A stretch of 40,002 bases of DNA from Treponema sp. (GCA_024698325.1 JAILRG010000140.1:1-40002); one strand, 5' to 3'. Counted from the first letter of the stretch, positions 8,663-17,708 are shown. Notes: generated by a model not told the origin, from the letters alone. Numbers and translations are program-made.

Positions 8663-10023
8663 TGTGCAAGACGGTATTCAAAGAAGCGCGCGCCTTCCAT
8701 ATCGGAAACAGTCACATAATATTTCTGCGCAAGCTCTGTTTTTCCCTGTAATTCATAGAAGAGAGCCATGTAGTAAAGCATTTTTCCGCGGATAGTGCTG
8801 TTCTTTTCCTGAACGACCTTGTTCAGCACAGAGCCGTCTCCAGCGCGGTCGTGATATAAGCGGACAACTGCATAGTCAAGGCTCTGGCGGTCAAGCCCTT
8901 TCATAAAGCCTTCAAGGAATTTCTTTGACTGCATCACATTGCCTTCCTTGCTGTAGCAGGCGGCAATCATCAGCGCATAGGAAACGCTGTCAGACTTTTT
9001 GGCAAGCGCCTTTTCGAAAGCTGCGCGGGCTTCTCCCCAACTGCCGCTGTGCCAGGCAAACATTCCCAGTGACTCATAGGCATAGTAGTACTGGGGATTT
9101 TTTTCCACGACTTTGCGGTAGGCACCCAGCGCCTTGTCGAACATTTCCTGCTCATCATACAGACCCGCGAGGTAGGCGTAGCCCAGGAAGTAGTCCGGGT
9201 CATTTTCCACAGCTTTTTTCCATGCAGCTTCTGCGCCCTTGTAGTCTCCGGTAAAGCGGCTGTAGGTACCCTTATCCAGATAATACGTCGTGTTGTCAGG
9301 GTCCAGCGCAAGCGCCTTGTTGATGTATTCCAGCGCAGCCTTGTAACGCTTTACTTCGCCTTCGAGCTTTCCCAGATACGCATATGCAGCAGCGTCGGAC
9401 GGATCTATCTTGAGGATTTTTTCGAACGCACGACGCGCATCATCATCTTTCTGCAGGTAATAGGACATTTTTGCGTAGCCGAACAGCGCTTCGGTATTGT
9501 TTGGCTCTGAGAATGTCGCTTTCTGGAAAAAGTCTCTGGCATCGCGATACCGGTGCTTAAGCGCGGCCTCGCTTCCCAACTCGATATTTGCGCCGGCATT
9601 TCTGGGATCGATGGTAAGAATCTTTTTAATCAGCGCAGATTTTGTACGGGCATCCCCCTTCTGCTTGGCAACCATGACATTCAGCTGCAGGACATTCACA
9701 TCGTCGGGATGCGCTGTCAGCAGTTCCTGAGCAATGCCCTCAGCTTCGGCTTCGCGCCCTGCCGACAGAAGCAGCGACGCTTTAAGCGCATCAGTTTCTT
9801 CCGTCCGGGAATCTTCCGGCAAGTTTTCGAACAGCTTGAGCGCATCATCCACAGATCCCTTTTCCAGCGCTGCATTCAGGTTCTGGGCAAAACGCACTTC
9901 CTGACTTACCGGCTCCTTTTTAGAAGAAACCGCGGGGGCTGCAATTGCAGCACTCGTCCCACAGGAAAACGCAAGCACGGCAAGCGCCACCAGCAGAACG
10001 CACATCTTTGACAAACAGTTCAT
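8644..10023 (-). CDS. Secreted TPR-repeat protein
   Basis: 459 residues from the ATG at 10023, chosen because GGAG lies 7 bases upstream; in-frame ATG (10029) and TTG (10035) codons lie further up. The N-terminus is a signal peptide (hydrophobic about 8-20), with an FSCG that could serve as a lipobox. The body is a chain of tetratricopeptide repeats, with repeated A-x-x-Y/F-x-x-A and P-x-x helices from about 60 to 400, so it is a protein-binding scaffold in the periplasm or envelope. It is transcribed ahead of the TraB-family gene. The partner is unknown. It is divergent from the gene at 10084, with only 60 bases between the two starts. Confidence 0.85.
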   Translation of the reverse strand: MNCLSKMCVLLVALAVLAFSCGTSAAIAAPAVSSKKEPVSQEVRFAQNLNAALEKGSVDDALKLFENLPEDSRTEETDALKASLLLSAGREAEAEGIAQELLTAHPDDVNVLQLNVMVAKQKGDARTKSALIKKILTIDPRNAGANIELGSEAALKHRYRDARDFFQKATFSEPNNTEALFGYAKMSYYLQKDDDARRAFEKILKIDPSDAAAYAYLGKLEGEVKRYKAALEYINKALALDPDNTTYYLDKGTYSRFTGDYKGAEAAWKKAVENDPDYFLGYAYLAGLYDEQEMFDKALGAYRKVVEKNPQYYYAYESLGMFAWHSGSWGEARAAFEKALAKKSDSVSYALMIAACYSKEGNVMQSKKFLEGFMKGLDRQSLDYAVVRLYHDRAGDGSVLNKVVQEKNSTIRGKMLYYMALFYELQGKTELAQKYYVTVSDMEGARFFEYRLAQWSIQK

Positions 10024-10047
10024 ATTCATCTCCAAACTCGCAAATAG

Positions 10048-10076
10048 TTGAAAATCTCGCTCTCATCAGCTACACT
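10048..10076 (+). promoter_or_regulatory. Sigma70 promoter of the 10084 gene, leaderless
   Basis: TTGAAA (10048-10053), a 17-base spacer and TACACT (10071-10076). The ATG at 10084 is 8 bases after the -10 box, at the expected transcript start. There is no Shine-Dalgarno. Confidence 0.65.
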
Positions 10077-10083
10077 GTGCAAA

Positions 10084-11826
10084 ATGGTAAAGCAATCATT
10101 CAAAAAAGCAGGTCTTCTGCTTCTGGTATATATTGGTATTATTATCGGCATATTTATACTTCAATTTAGGAATGAATCCCTCATTTCTAACATTACCGGC
10201 CTGATGCGGATGTCTGTTTCGCAGATCCAGAACGAAGCCGGCGAAATCTCCTTAAAAAATGTGTTCCAGGTTTCTTTTAACGGAATCAGCTTTTCAGCAG
10301 ATGAAAGTGCACCAGCAGTCCTGACCCTGCAGGATGGAACAGAACAGTATCTTACTCTGCTTTCATGGGAACAGGCAACACCCCTGTCATACAGTTTTAT
10401 CTTTGAAGAAAATACTTCAATCACGTTTACGATTACCGATACGACAGCCCAGGCATCGCTTTCCATTGCCGCGCACCTTCCGAAAGATGCAAAATCCCTT
10501 ACCTTAAATTACAAACCAGCGTCCGGCTATTCAGTAACAGACCAGAGCAGCAACAAGCAGACTGTCAGTTCCAAAAACACTGCATACACCATGACGGCGC
10601 CGGTTATTGAAGACAGGCACATCCGCTTTACGAAGACAAACCCCATCGCGATGTATGCCTATTTTGATGAATCGTCGGTATTTACATTCAGTACGCTGCC
10701 GGAAGATGCAAATGCAACGCTTGAATATGCCGCCGCCATCACCAGCGTCAAGGAAAAAATCATCAGCCTGACGGAAGCAGCAATACGGGAAAATGCACAG
10801 CTTACAGAGAATGCCATTGCCGCCTACGTCGCAGAAATGGCTTCTCAGGGACAGTTCGACAAAGCCATCGCCACCATTCCCGACTCTTTCAAGAAAGGCT
10901 CCCGGCGCACCTACATTACAGCCCCGTATTTTAACACTCTCGTGCAGATGAACCCCAGCCTTGTTATGGCAAACGAAAACATGCAGAGCATGATTGAAAA
11001 TGCGGTTTCCCAGAAGCAGCTGGATATTTTTGCGGTTACCAACATCGCCGACTACATGATGCGCGAAAACAACAACACGAACGTAAAGACGCTGGCAGCA
11101 ATGCCCGCAAGCACGTCTGAGTTCCAGCCGACAATCTCGCAGGCGACAGGCATCATCAACACCTACCTGCGCTTCGCAAACGCAGGCTCACAGCTGGCAG
11201 ACTCCCTGTCGCCGGTCATCGACCTCTGTCTCGACAGAATCGCACAGGGCAGCAAGCTTAACGGTAACCTCGTCATACTGACAGAAAAAGACCTGCCGGT
11301 AACGCTGCTGCAAAGCGTCGAGACAGGCAAGACGCTCGTGGATTACGGCGAATACACAAATGCCAGCGAATACGTCAATGCAGGCAGAATCATCATAGCC
11401 ACGGCGTTCGACAAAAATCCGCAGCTTGATTTGTACACAGTCGCAGAGCTGTACCCCATGCTTGTTTCCGACAGCCCCAACTACCCGCACATGCAGCTGT
11501 TCGGCCGCTACAACGGCGAAGCTGTCTGGGCATGGACTGCGGCGACAGAGCTGACGTACACCGAAGACAGCACTGCCACCATGGCAACCATTACCATCGA
11601 CTTTAACCAGGGCAGCTCGCACTACTTTATCATGAACGGAATCAGACCGTTCAGCGAAATCGAAATCTACGGAGTCCCATTCCGAACAGACTCTAGGTTC
11701 GAAACCTACAATTCTTCCGGCTACGTGTACAACGAGCGCACCCACACCCTGATGATAAAGAGCCGACAGAAAGCCCAGAAGGAAACCATCCGGCTTACGT
11801 TCAGGGTGCCGGCCAGTGCCCAGTAG
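10084..11826 (+). CDS. Membrane-anchored protein of unknown function
   Basis: 580 residues from ATG 10084. I do not recognise the family. One membrane helix near the N-terminus (about residues 10-28) is followed by a large extracytoplasmic part. Residues about 40-215 look like a beta-rich domain (alternating hydrophobics, many Thr and Ser). About 215-400 is mainly helical with many Gln, Asn and Ala. The last 150 residues look beta-rich again (ATMATITIDFNQGSS; EIEIYGVPFRT). No catalytic motif is obvious. The start was placed at the ATG next to the promoter, since any longer reading would begin inside the -35 box. A terminator follows at 11836-11886. It is probably a treponeme-specific envelope protein. 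Confidence 0.75.
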   Translation: MVKQSFKKAGLLLLVYIGIIIGIFILQFRNESLISNITGLMRMSVSQIQNEAGEISLKNVFQVSFNGISFSADESAPAVLTLQDGTEQYLTLLSWEQATPLSYSFIFEENTSITFTITDTTAQASLSIAAHLPKDAKSLTLNYKPASGYSVTDQSSNKQTVSSKNTAYTMTAPVIEDRHIRFTKTNPIAMYAYFDESSVFTFSTLPEDANATLEYAAAITSVKEKIISLTEAAIRENAQLTENAIAAYVAEMASQGQFDKAIATIPDSFKKGSRRTYITAPYFNTLVQMNPSLVMANENMQSMIENAVSQKQLDIFAVTNIADYMMRENNNTNVKTLAAMPASTSEFQPTISQATGIINTYLRFANAGSQLADSLSPVIDLCLDRIAQGSKLNGNLVILTEKDLPVTLLQSVETGKTLVDYGEYTNASEYVNAGRIIIATAFDKNPQLDLYTVAELYPMLVSDSPNYPHMQLFGRYNGEAVWAWTAATELTYTEDSTATMATITIDFNQGSSHYFIMNGIRPFSEIEIYGVPFRTDSRFETYNSSGYVYNERTHTLMIKSRQKAQKETIRLTFRVPASAQ

Positions 11827-11835
11827 CAGACAGCT

Positions 11836-11886
11836 GCAACTTTTATCTGATTTTTTTTGTATTTTCTGCCAAAAAGTTGCTTTTTT
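11836..11886 (+). terminator. Intrinsic terminator of the 10084 gene, overlapping the next promoter
   Basis: GCAACTTTT (11836-11844) pairs with AAAAGTTGC (11872-11880), with a 27-base T-rich loop, followed by T6 (11881-11886). The end of the hairpin and the T-run contain the -35 box of the 11941 gene. Confidence 0.6.
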
Positions 11887-11905
11887 ATGCTATACTTGAT
11901 ATTAT
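11877..11905 (+). promoter_or_regulatory. Sigma70 promoter of the 11941 glycosidase gene
   Basis: TTGCTT (11877-11882), a 17-base spacer and TATTAT (11900-11905). A start at about 11912 gives a leader of about 29 bases with GGAG before the GTG start. Confidence 0.7.
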
Positions 11906-11940
11906 AGTCAGTCGCTTATCGGCTGACATGCGGAGTTTCT

Positions 11941-13368
11941 GTGAACAAGCGTGATTTTCCAAAGATTCATTTTTATGACCAGGACTTTGTCGACATCTAT
12001 GACAAGACCTGGAACTGGCTCTCAGACCATTGGCTTGATGCCAAAACCGGCGAGTTATCTCCTGACGGTTACTTTATCTACCCTAATGGAGAGCAGAACG
12101 TCATAGACCAGTTCGAATCTATTTTTTCTTCATTCTTCTTAGTGTATTCAAACCGCAATTTTCCCGCTAACCAGAATCTGGATTATTTCTATGACAAGCA
12201 GGAAGCAAGCGGAGCTATTCGCTGGCGGTATTACGCAAAGACCGGCGAAGTCGTCCCGGACAGCAAAAACCCGGAAGGCGTAGGTCTGCCGCTGTTTGCG
12301 TGGGCAGAGTTCAATCTGTACCACAAATCAGCAAACAAACGCCGCATTAAAGAAGTAATGCCCGTCCTGCAGAAGTACATGGCCTGGATTGACGCAACAT
12401 TCAAGCAGGAAAACGGTCTGTATGCGGCTCCCAGCTCTGCAAGCACCATGTTCAATGCTCCCAGAGACAATGCCTACTATCCGGTTGACTTTAACGCAGC
12501 CGTAGCCATTAACGCCGCGCACATGAGCGCTTTGGGCGACATCCTGAACGACAAAGAACTGAGCTTCCAGTACAAGAGGCAGTATTTCAGCTTAAAGACA
12601 CGCATAAACTCCCTGATGTGGGACAGCGCGACCGGCTTTTATCACGACCTGGACAAGGACGAAAACCGCCTGCAGCAGAAAACAATCGCCGGCTTCTGGC
12701 CGCTGCTTGCAGAAATTCCGAACGCCGACAAGGCTGACGCACTGATTGCGCACCTTGCAAACCCGGCGACATTCGGCACAGACCACCCGTTCCCCACGCT
12801 GAGCGCAGACGATCCGGACTTCCGGGAAGACGGCGAAGGCTTTAGGGGTTCAGTATATCCGGCATTTAACTTTATGGTGATTAAAGGCCTCGAAAAGTAT
12901 CAGCGCTTTGACCTTGCCCGCGAATGTTCCATCCGGCATCTGTATTTCGTGCTTGAAGGACTGACGCCTGCTTCCGGCGAAAAAGGCGATTTGTACGAGG
13001 CTTACAAGCCCTGTAAGGAAGGCTTTGCGACCATGCCTGATGACGAGCAGTTTCCCAAACGCAGATGCCTGCAGACCATCGGTCTTTCTACCATCGCACT
13101 GATGATTGAAAACGTTATCGGACTTAGCATCAGCCTGCCGCGCAAGACCGTAGACTGGATTATTCCAAGCCTGGAAATCATGGGCATTGAAAAGCTGTCT
13201 CTGAAACGGAACCTGATTACGATTCTGAGCAATAAGAGCGCCCGCGGCTGGGAAATTCAGATGGAAAGCGAAAAGCTCTATTACTTTACCATCAATATTC
13301 TTGACCAGAAGAAAAAGACACTGCCGATTCCATCCGGCAAATGCTCGATGCTTATCGACAAGCTGTAA
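11941..13368 (+). CDS. MGH1/trehalase-like glycoside hydrolase, cytosolic
   Basis: 475 residues, starting with GTG at 11941 behind a GGAG site. The fold suggested is an (alpha/alpha)6 barrel as in GH37/GH63 and mannosylglycerate hydrolase (MGH1-like). Family-type motifs are DQFESIFSSFF, GAIRWRYY, LPLFAWAEFNLY (here a W-A-E cluster), WDSATGFYHDLD, AGFWPLLAEI, and GFRGSVYPAFNFMVIKGLEKY, followed by a C-terminal beta domain. No signal peptide is present, so it acts in the cytosol on an imported sugar or glycoside. The exact substrate cannot be read from sequence. It is followed by a terminator shared with the convergent phosphofructokinase gene. Confidence 0.75.
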   Translation: MNKRDFPKIHFYDQDFVDIYDKTWNWLSDHWLDAKTGELSPDGYFIYPNGEQNVIDQFESIFSSFFLVYSNRNFPANQNLDYFYDKQEASGAIRWRYYAKTGEVVPDSKNPEGVGLPLFAWAEFNLYHKSANKRRIKEVMPVLQKYMAWIDATFKQENGLYAAPSSASTMFNAPRDNAYYPVDFNAAVAINAAHMSALGDILNDKELSFQYKRQYFSLKTRINSLMWDSATGFYHDLDKDENRLQQKTIAGFWPLLAEIPNADKADALIAHLANPATFGTDHPFPTLSADDPDFREDGEGFRGSVYPAFNFMVIKGLEKYQRFDLARECSIRHLYFVLEGLTPASGEKGDLYEAYKPCKEGFATMPDDEQFPKRRCLQTIGLSTIALMIENVIGLSISLPRKTVDWIIPSLEIMGIEKLSLKRNLITILSNKSARGWEIQMESEKLYYFTINILDQKKKTLPIPSGKCSMLIDKL

Positions 13369-13380
13369 AAAAACAGCGAC

Positions 13381-13437
13381 AAAAAAACCGGCTCGTTAAA
13401 GCCGGTTTTTTTATGCCCCGGCAGTCATTCCTGCCGG
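13381..13437. terminator. Bidirectional terminator between the glycosidase and phosphofructokinase genes
   Basis: AAAAAACCGGC (13382-13392) pairs with GCCGGTTTTTT (13401-13411) over an 8-base loop, giving U-tracts in both directions. A second hairpin, CCGGCAG/CTGCCGG (13418-13437), lies nearer the phosphofructokinase stop. Confidence 0.85.
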
Positions 13438-13444
13438 AAACAGT

Positions 13445-14872
13445 TTATTTTTTTGCGCGGCGGCGTTCGTATTCTTCCGCACGCTTCTTTGCCTTGGTGT
13501 CATCCTCAGCCATCTGTTCCTTGATTTTTGCCATAGCAGCCTCAAGGTTGTTTACCATCAGAATCGGCTGACGGGTTGCATCCAGAGCATCGCGCCACAG
13601 AGCGCCTTCCGGATCTACTTTATTGCGCTTAATCGTTACAAGGCGCGTCGGAATGTACACAAACTTGTCGTGAATCAAGCCGACAACGCACTTTGTTTTT
13701 CCGGCCATTGCTGCGTGTACAGCGTTGTTGCCAAGGCGCTCGCAGTAGATAGAGTCATTTGCGGAAGTAACAGTTGAGCGAATCTGGTAGCTCGGGTCAA
13801 CGTACTTAACATTTGTATGAATGCCTTTCGCCTGGAAATAGGTTTCGATTTTATCGCGGAGATAAATGCCGATGTCAGACAGCTTTGTATTGCCGCTCGC
13901 GTCGGTTGCACCAGTCTTCTGCAAAAGCTCCTGTCCGGCGCCTTCGGCAACGATTACAACAGCGTGATGTCTGTCGCGAATACGATGCTCCAGATGTGTC
14001 AGGAAGCCGTTGGGGCCGTCCAGATCAAACGGGACTTCGGGAATAAGGCAGAAGTTTGTTTCGTGGCTTGCAAGAGCCGCAGCTGTAGCAATAAAGCCGG
14101 ATTCGCGGCCCATAAGCTTAACCAGACCGATGCCGTTAATCTGTGAATGAGCTTCCATGTGGATAGCTTCGACAGTCTTTTTTGCTTCCTGAATTGCTGT
14201 CTCAAAACCGAATGAGCGGTCGAGGAACAGAAGGTCATTATCAACAGTCTTCGGAACGCCAACAACAGCAACCTTTAAATTACGGCGCTCAAGCTCGTCA
14301 GCAATATCAAGTGCGCCACGCTGGCTTCCGTCACCACCGATGACAAAGAGCATGTTTATGCTTAATGATTCAATGGCGTCTGCAATATCAACAACACGGT
14401 CGCCGCCGCCACGGCTTGTTCCCAGGAAAGAACCGCCGATTTTGTGGATGTCGTCAACAAGATGAGGTGTAAGCTCAATGGTGTCAAAGCCGCTCTCGGG
14501 GAAGAAGCCCTGGAAACCGAAACGGAAGCCGCGGATTCTGCGTACACCATAGCGGTAGTACAAGCAGCGGACGATAGCACGGGTAACGTCATTCAAACCA
14601 GGACACAAACCGCCGCAGGTACAAATTGCAGCATTTACATGCGCAGGATTAAAGTAAATCATCTCGCGCGGACCTGCTTTCTGGATAAGCGTTGTATTAT
14701 CCAGTGTTGAATCCGTTTCTTCATCACGATACACGTTAACTGTGTAGCGGACAAAAGACGTATCTTTAACATAGTTGGCACGGAAATCACCATGCTGTCT
14801 TGAAAGCTGGATTGGTGACTGTACTTTGCACGGACCTAACTGGTCAATGCTAAAATCTAATTTCTCTTCCAT
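13445..14872 (-). CDS. pfkA: 6-phosphofructokinase, ATP-type signature (long form)
   Basis: 475 residues. Phosphorylates fructose 6-phosphate to fructose 1,6-bisphosphate in glycolysis. The long N-terminal extension (about 75 residues) and the motifs [13 protein letters not shown] (about 84-96), GGDGSQRGA (179-187), PKTVDND (207-213) and MGRESGF (254-260) match the branch that holds plant, trypanosome and spirochaete enzymes. The Gly in GGDGS is the residue seen in ATP-using enzymes (PPi-using ones have GGDDS), while the Lys of PKTVDND is shared with PPi enzymes. ATP is therefore the more likely donor, but the annotation pyrophosphate-dependent is common for this branch. The ATG has an AAGGAGTGAGG site upstream and its own promoter. 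Confidence 0.9.
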   Translation of the reverse strand: MEEKLDFSIDQLGPCKVQSPIQLSRQHGDFRANYVKDTSFVRYTVNVYRDEETDSTLDNTTLIQKAGPREMIYFNPAHVNAAICTCGGLCPGLNDVTRAIVRCLYYRYGVRRIRGFRFGFQGFFPESGFDTIELTPHLVDDIHKIGGSFLGTSRGGGDRVVDIADAIESLSINMLFVIGGDGSQRGALDIADELERRNLKVAVVGVPKTVDNDLLFLDRSFGFETAIQEAKKTVEAIHMEAHSQINGIGLVKLMGRESGFIATAAALASHETNFCLIPEVPFDLDGPNGFLTHLEHRIRDRHHAVVIVAEGAGQELLQKTGATDASGNTKLSDIGIYLRDKIETYFQAKGIHTNVKYVDPSYQIRSTVTSANDSIYCERLGNNAVHAAMAGKTKCVVGLIHDKFVYIPTRLVTIKRNKVDPEGALWRDALDATRQPILMVNNLEAAMAKIKEQMAEDDTKAKKRAEEYERRRAKK

Positions 14873-14894
14873 GTGCGAAAAACCTCACTCCTTT

Positions 14895-14938
14895 ATTTTA
14901 ACCGCAATGCAGGCTTTATGCAAATCATTTAGCCTGCA
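14895..14938 (-). promoter_or_regulatory. Phosphofructokinase promoter with an inverted repeat around the -35 box
   Basis: On the minus strand: TTGCAT (14923-14918), a 17-base spacer, TAAAAT (14900-14895). The -35 lies inside a 7-base inverted repeat, GCAGGCT (14910-14916) and AGCCTGC (14932-14938), which could be an operator or a weak hairpin at the end of the upstream operon. Confidence 0.55.
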
Positions 14939-14967
14939 ACGATGGATTGCCAAGTATACCAAAAGTA

Positions 14968-15336
14968 TTAGTCCGCGTTAAGCCATGCACCCAAAACCTG
15001 TGCAACTTCTTCCGTATTGCCGCCGACTCGCTTGCGGAACTCGTTTTCCCGGCGCATGTCCTCGTCCAGCTCTGCCAGAAGCGGATTGCGGGGAACTTCG
15101 ACATAAAAGCCCTTGTCCTTTGCGTAATCTTCGGTGCGCTGTAAAACCTGCAGGGTATCTTCGACCTTGTAAGGGGGCAGCGCCTTGATTGCCCTGGAGA
15201 GCTTTTTGAGTTCTTTTGTTGAAAAATACGGCAGCAGTTTTTCGGTAACACCGCTTCCAAGCTCCGTAAACAGGATTGCCGCGCTCATTTTACCGGGCAG
15301 CGGCTCGTTTGTCATAATAAAAGGCTTTTGCTGCAT
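14968..15336 (-). CDS. Small protein resembling the FliG N-terminal domain
   Basis: 122 residues, ATG at 15336 with a GGAGAGC site. Residues about 18-75 resemble the FliG N-terminal domain: AAILFTELGSGVTEKLLPYF, then STKELKKLSRAIKAL, helices that in FliG pack on the flagellar MS ring. The middle and C-terminal FliG domains are missing, so it is not a motor switch protein. It follows tonB by 17 bases and so is the last gene of the exbB-exbD-tonB operon. The rest is helical and charged. A role linked to the Ton motor or an adaptor is only a guess. Confidence 0.6.
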   Translation of the reverse strand: MQQKPFIMTNEPLPGKMSAAILFTELGSGVTEKLLPYFSTKELKKLSRAIKALPPYKVEDTLQVLQRTEDYAKDKGFYVEVPRNPLLAELDEDMRRENEFRKRVGGNTEEVAQVLGAWLNAD

Positions 15337-15353
15337 AATTGCTCTCCGACACC

Positions 15354-16508
15354 TTATTTCATTTTGATTGTATAGTCAAAGACCGCGCGGGCTGAGGTAC
15401 TTGCGCTGCTGAAACGCCAGCGGGCAACCTGCGCTGCAACTTCCCGCTGCACCAGCTGCTTTATCACGGACTCCGGCGTAAAATGAATGTCGCTTATCGG
15501 GACTGTTCCGTCCGGTAAGACTATAAACGTGATTTTTACCGTTTTCTGGCCATCAATCGTGGCCGCTGCGGCAGGAGAAAGTTCAATGACCGGTTTTGCC
15601 GGCTCCAGAAGCACGCGAGAGGAACCGTCTGACATCTGCATGGAGATTCTGCCGTCGTTGCCAGCGACCGTATTTGCCGAGACCTGTGAGGACACGCCGT
15701 TAGAAGCTGGCGCCGTAAATGTTGTCGCCGCTATGTTTGCAAGCACCGCGCTTGTAGCCGAACTTGCAGTGGAAGCGGCTTCCCGGCTGTTTTTTGAGCG
15801 GGAGCTTGCCCCAGCACTGCCAGTGCCGCCAGCCGTACTTGCGTTGGTAGCGGCTTCTCCCTGCAGAGAATCGACGCGTGCGATTTGAACGGGCTTTGCT
15901 GAGGATGCCGTTGAGCTAGCAGCGGCAGGCGCGTCATCACCGAAAAGATTATCCCAGTCGACAGCCTTTTTCTGCTTTTTCGTCTGCTGCTGTTCTGCCA
16001 TCAGCTGCTCCACGCTTTTCTGGAGCGTCTGCTGTGCGGGAGCAGGAGTCGGCGTTGTTTTAGCAGGAGCTGGAGTTGTCGGCTGTGGCTTTGCGGGTGC
16101 GGGCTTGGAAGCAGCAGTTTTTTTCGGCTCGCTTGCCTTTGGCGGCTTTGCGGGCGCGGGCTTACTCGTCGCGGAAGGCTTTGCAGGAGCCGGCTGCGGC
16201 GCAGGAGCACTGTCTGCTTTTGCGAGTTTCGGAGATTCCGCTTTGGGCGCAGGTTCGGCGGCAGGAGCAGGAGGCGGTGAAGTGACAGTTTCTGCCATCA
16301 CCGGAGCTTCTGCTGCCGGCGCGGATACAGGGGCTTCCTGCCTCGGAGTTTTCTGAACTGTCTGCGGCGCGTCCAGCCGAATCTGGATTGTCTTATATTC
16401 TCTTTTCGGAAAAAACGGCAGAAGCAGGCCCAGAAGAATAAAGAGGAGCCAGATGCCTGCTGTTCCTATAACGCCCATCCGCGCCGGATGCTTTTCAATC
16501 TCACGCAT
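15354..16508 (-). CDS. tonB: TonB-like energy transducer
   Basis: 384 residues. TonB passes the energy of the inner-membrane ExbB/ExbD motor to outer-membrane receptors. Visible parts: a short cytosolic start, a membrane helix (about 12-33), a long periplasmic linker (about 50-290) rich in Pro, Ala, Lys and later Ser and Ala, and a C-terminal TonB-type domain (about 310-384) with VKITFIVLPDGTVP and a helix before RWRFSSAS. The linker is low-complexity and long enough to span the periplasm. It lies 32 bases after exbD. Similarity to classic TonB is limited to the overall plan and the C-terminal domain. Confidence 0.88.
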   Translation of the reverse strand: MREIEKHPARMGVIGTAGIWLLFILLGLLLPFFPKREYKTIQIRLDAPQTVQKTPRQEAPVSAPAAEAPVMAETVTSPPPAPAAEPAPKAESPKLAKADSAPAPQPAPAKPSATSKPAPAKPPKASEPKKTAASKPAPAKPQPTTPAPAKTTPTPAPAQQTLQKSVEQLMAEQQQTKKQKKAVDWDNLFGDDAPAAASSTASSAKPVQIARVDSLQGEAATNASTAGGTGSAGASSRSKNSREAASTASSATSAVLANIAATTFTAPASNGVSSQVSANTVAGNDGRISMQMSDGSSRVLLEPAKPVIELSPAAAATIDGQKTVKITFIVLPDGTVPISDIHFTPESVIKQLVQREVAAQVARWRFSSASTSARAVFDYTIKMK

Positions 16509-16540
16509 ATGTTTCTTAAGCCTCCACGAGAAGACAGCGA

Positions 16541-16951
16541 TTACTCGCCGCCTCTTGTCCGAAGGTTAACGGCAGCAAATCCATTTTCCCGGATGACATC
16601 AAACAGCCGAACTATCGTGCCGTTTGTCACGCTGTCGTCTGCTTCCAGTATGATGGGATAGTCTTCGCGCTTTTTGTCGCCGGTTTCAAAAGATGCAAGC
16701 TTTTTTCCAAGCGTCTTGATAGTCACTTCATCTTCGTTAAACCAGAGTTTACCGTCCTGAGACGCGGTTATGGTTATATTTTCGACCGCTTCTCCCTGCG
16801 CTGTCGAGCTTTCCGGCAGATTCACGCTGATTGCTGGCAGCACGGCAAATGTCGTGGACACCAGAAAAAAGAGAATCAGCTGGAAAACGATGTCAATCAT
16901 CGGGGTCATATCCACATTGGGAGACAATCCCTTACGTTTAGAAATGCGCAT
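16541..16951 (-). CDS. exbD: ExbD/TolR-family motor protein
   Basis: 136 residues. The start has the family signature: basic N-terminus with PNVDMTPMIDIVFQLILFFL, in which an Asp in or next to the membrane helix is the proton-carrying residue (the D of MTPMIDIVF). A periplasmic domain follows. It works with ExbB to use the proton gradient. Its ATG shares one base with the ExbB stop codon, so the two are translationally coupled. Confidence 0.95.
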   Translation of the reverse strand: MRISKRKGLSPNVDMTPMIDIVFQLILFFLVSTTFAVLPAISVNLPESSTAQGEAVENITITASQDGKLWFNEDEVTIKTLGKKLASFETGDKKREDYPIILEADDSVTNGTIVRLFDVIRENGFAAVNLRTRGGE

Positions 16952-17562
16952 CAGGCAACCCGTCCTGTAAGTCTTAGCAGCGTTGCGGTAACATGTGCCT
17001 GCATGTCGGTAATGGCGTGATTCACCCGGTTCACAAAGAAATTGTGGAAGACGAGTGACGGGATGGCGACGAAAAGACCTGCTGCTGTCGTCATAAGAGC
17101 CTCGGCAATGGCGCCTGCAAGCACGGCAGGGTTACCCATGCTGCCGCCGCCGCCCAAAATGCCAAATGCGCGGATGTTTCCGGTAACAGTACCAAAAAGG
17201 CCGAGTAGCGTGCTGATGTTTGCAATTGTGCCGAGCATAGTCAAAAGGTGCTCAAACTGCGGGATGACAGAGTCCATCTTTGTCTGTACCATCTCGCGCA
17301 TGTCGCTTTCCTGCATGCTGCGGCAGGTAATCGCCTTTCTGATGACCTGAGCGACAGGAGTACCGGCAGATACGCAGAAAGCGTCGGCAGCAGAAAAATC
17401 CCGGCGGATAATGGCATCGGCAATATTCTCAAGAAGAACGGCATCGCGCTTTTTTATTGAAGAAAAGTACACACAGCGCTCAATAATGATATACGTGGCG
17501 GCGATTCCGCAGATAATAATCGGAATCATCAAAAGTCCACCGGATTTCAGTAAGTCAATCAT
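16951..17562 (-). CDS. exbB: ExbB/TolQ-family proton channel
   Basis: 203 residues from ATG 17562, chosen over an earlier GTG because AGGAG lies 5 bases before it. Three membrane helices of the MotA/TolQ/ExbB type: about 8-30, then about 110-135 (LLGLFGTVTGNIRAFG, the pore-lining family signature), and about 155-178 (EALMTTAAGLFVAIPSLVFHNFF). With ExbD it forms the motor that energises TonB. The gene is first in the exbB-exbD-tonB-FliG-N-like operon. A palindromic element lies in its upstream region. Confidence 0.94.
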   Translation of the reverse strand: MIDLLKSGGLLMIPIIICGIAATYIIIERCVYFSSIKKRDAVLLENIADAIIRRDFSAADAFCVSAGTPVAQVIRKAITCRSMQESDMREMVQTKMDSVIPQFEHLLTMLGTIANISTLLGLFGTVTGNIRAFGILGGGGSMGNPAVLAGAIAEALMTTAAGLFVAIPSLVFHNFFVNRVNHAITDMQAHVTATLLRLTGRVA

Positions 17563-17576
17563 ATACACTCCTATTC

Positions 17577-17672
17577 TGAAAAACGCTCTCGGCGCTCCGG
17601 CCGATAAATCCTCCGTGCTTCACTTCGTGAATCAGGTCGGATTTTCGTCCGTACGCGCCTACGCGTTTTTCA
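17577..17672. repeat. 96-base palindromic element before exbB
   Basis: The ends are a perfect 10-base inverted repeat: TGAAAAACGC (17577-17586) and GCGTTTTTCA (17663-17672). Inside are GGCGC/GCGCC, AATCC/GGATT and a tip TTCAC-ttc-GTGAA (17619-17631), so the whole unit can fold into one imperfect hairpin. It fills the gap between the barrel gene's stop (17709) and the exbB ribosome binding site. It may serve as terminator, leader structure or a small mobile palindrome (REP/MITE-like). Confidence 0.6.
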
Positions 17673-17708
17673 CATTATTCTAATTATGCTTGCCTTCCTT
17701 GCATTGCT

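Noticed and set aside
10048..10083. Longer start for the 10084 gene (TTG 10048)
   Set aside because: That codon is the -35 box of the gene's own promoter.
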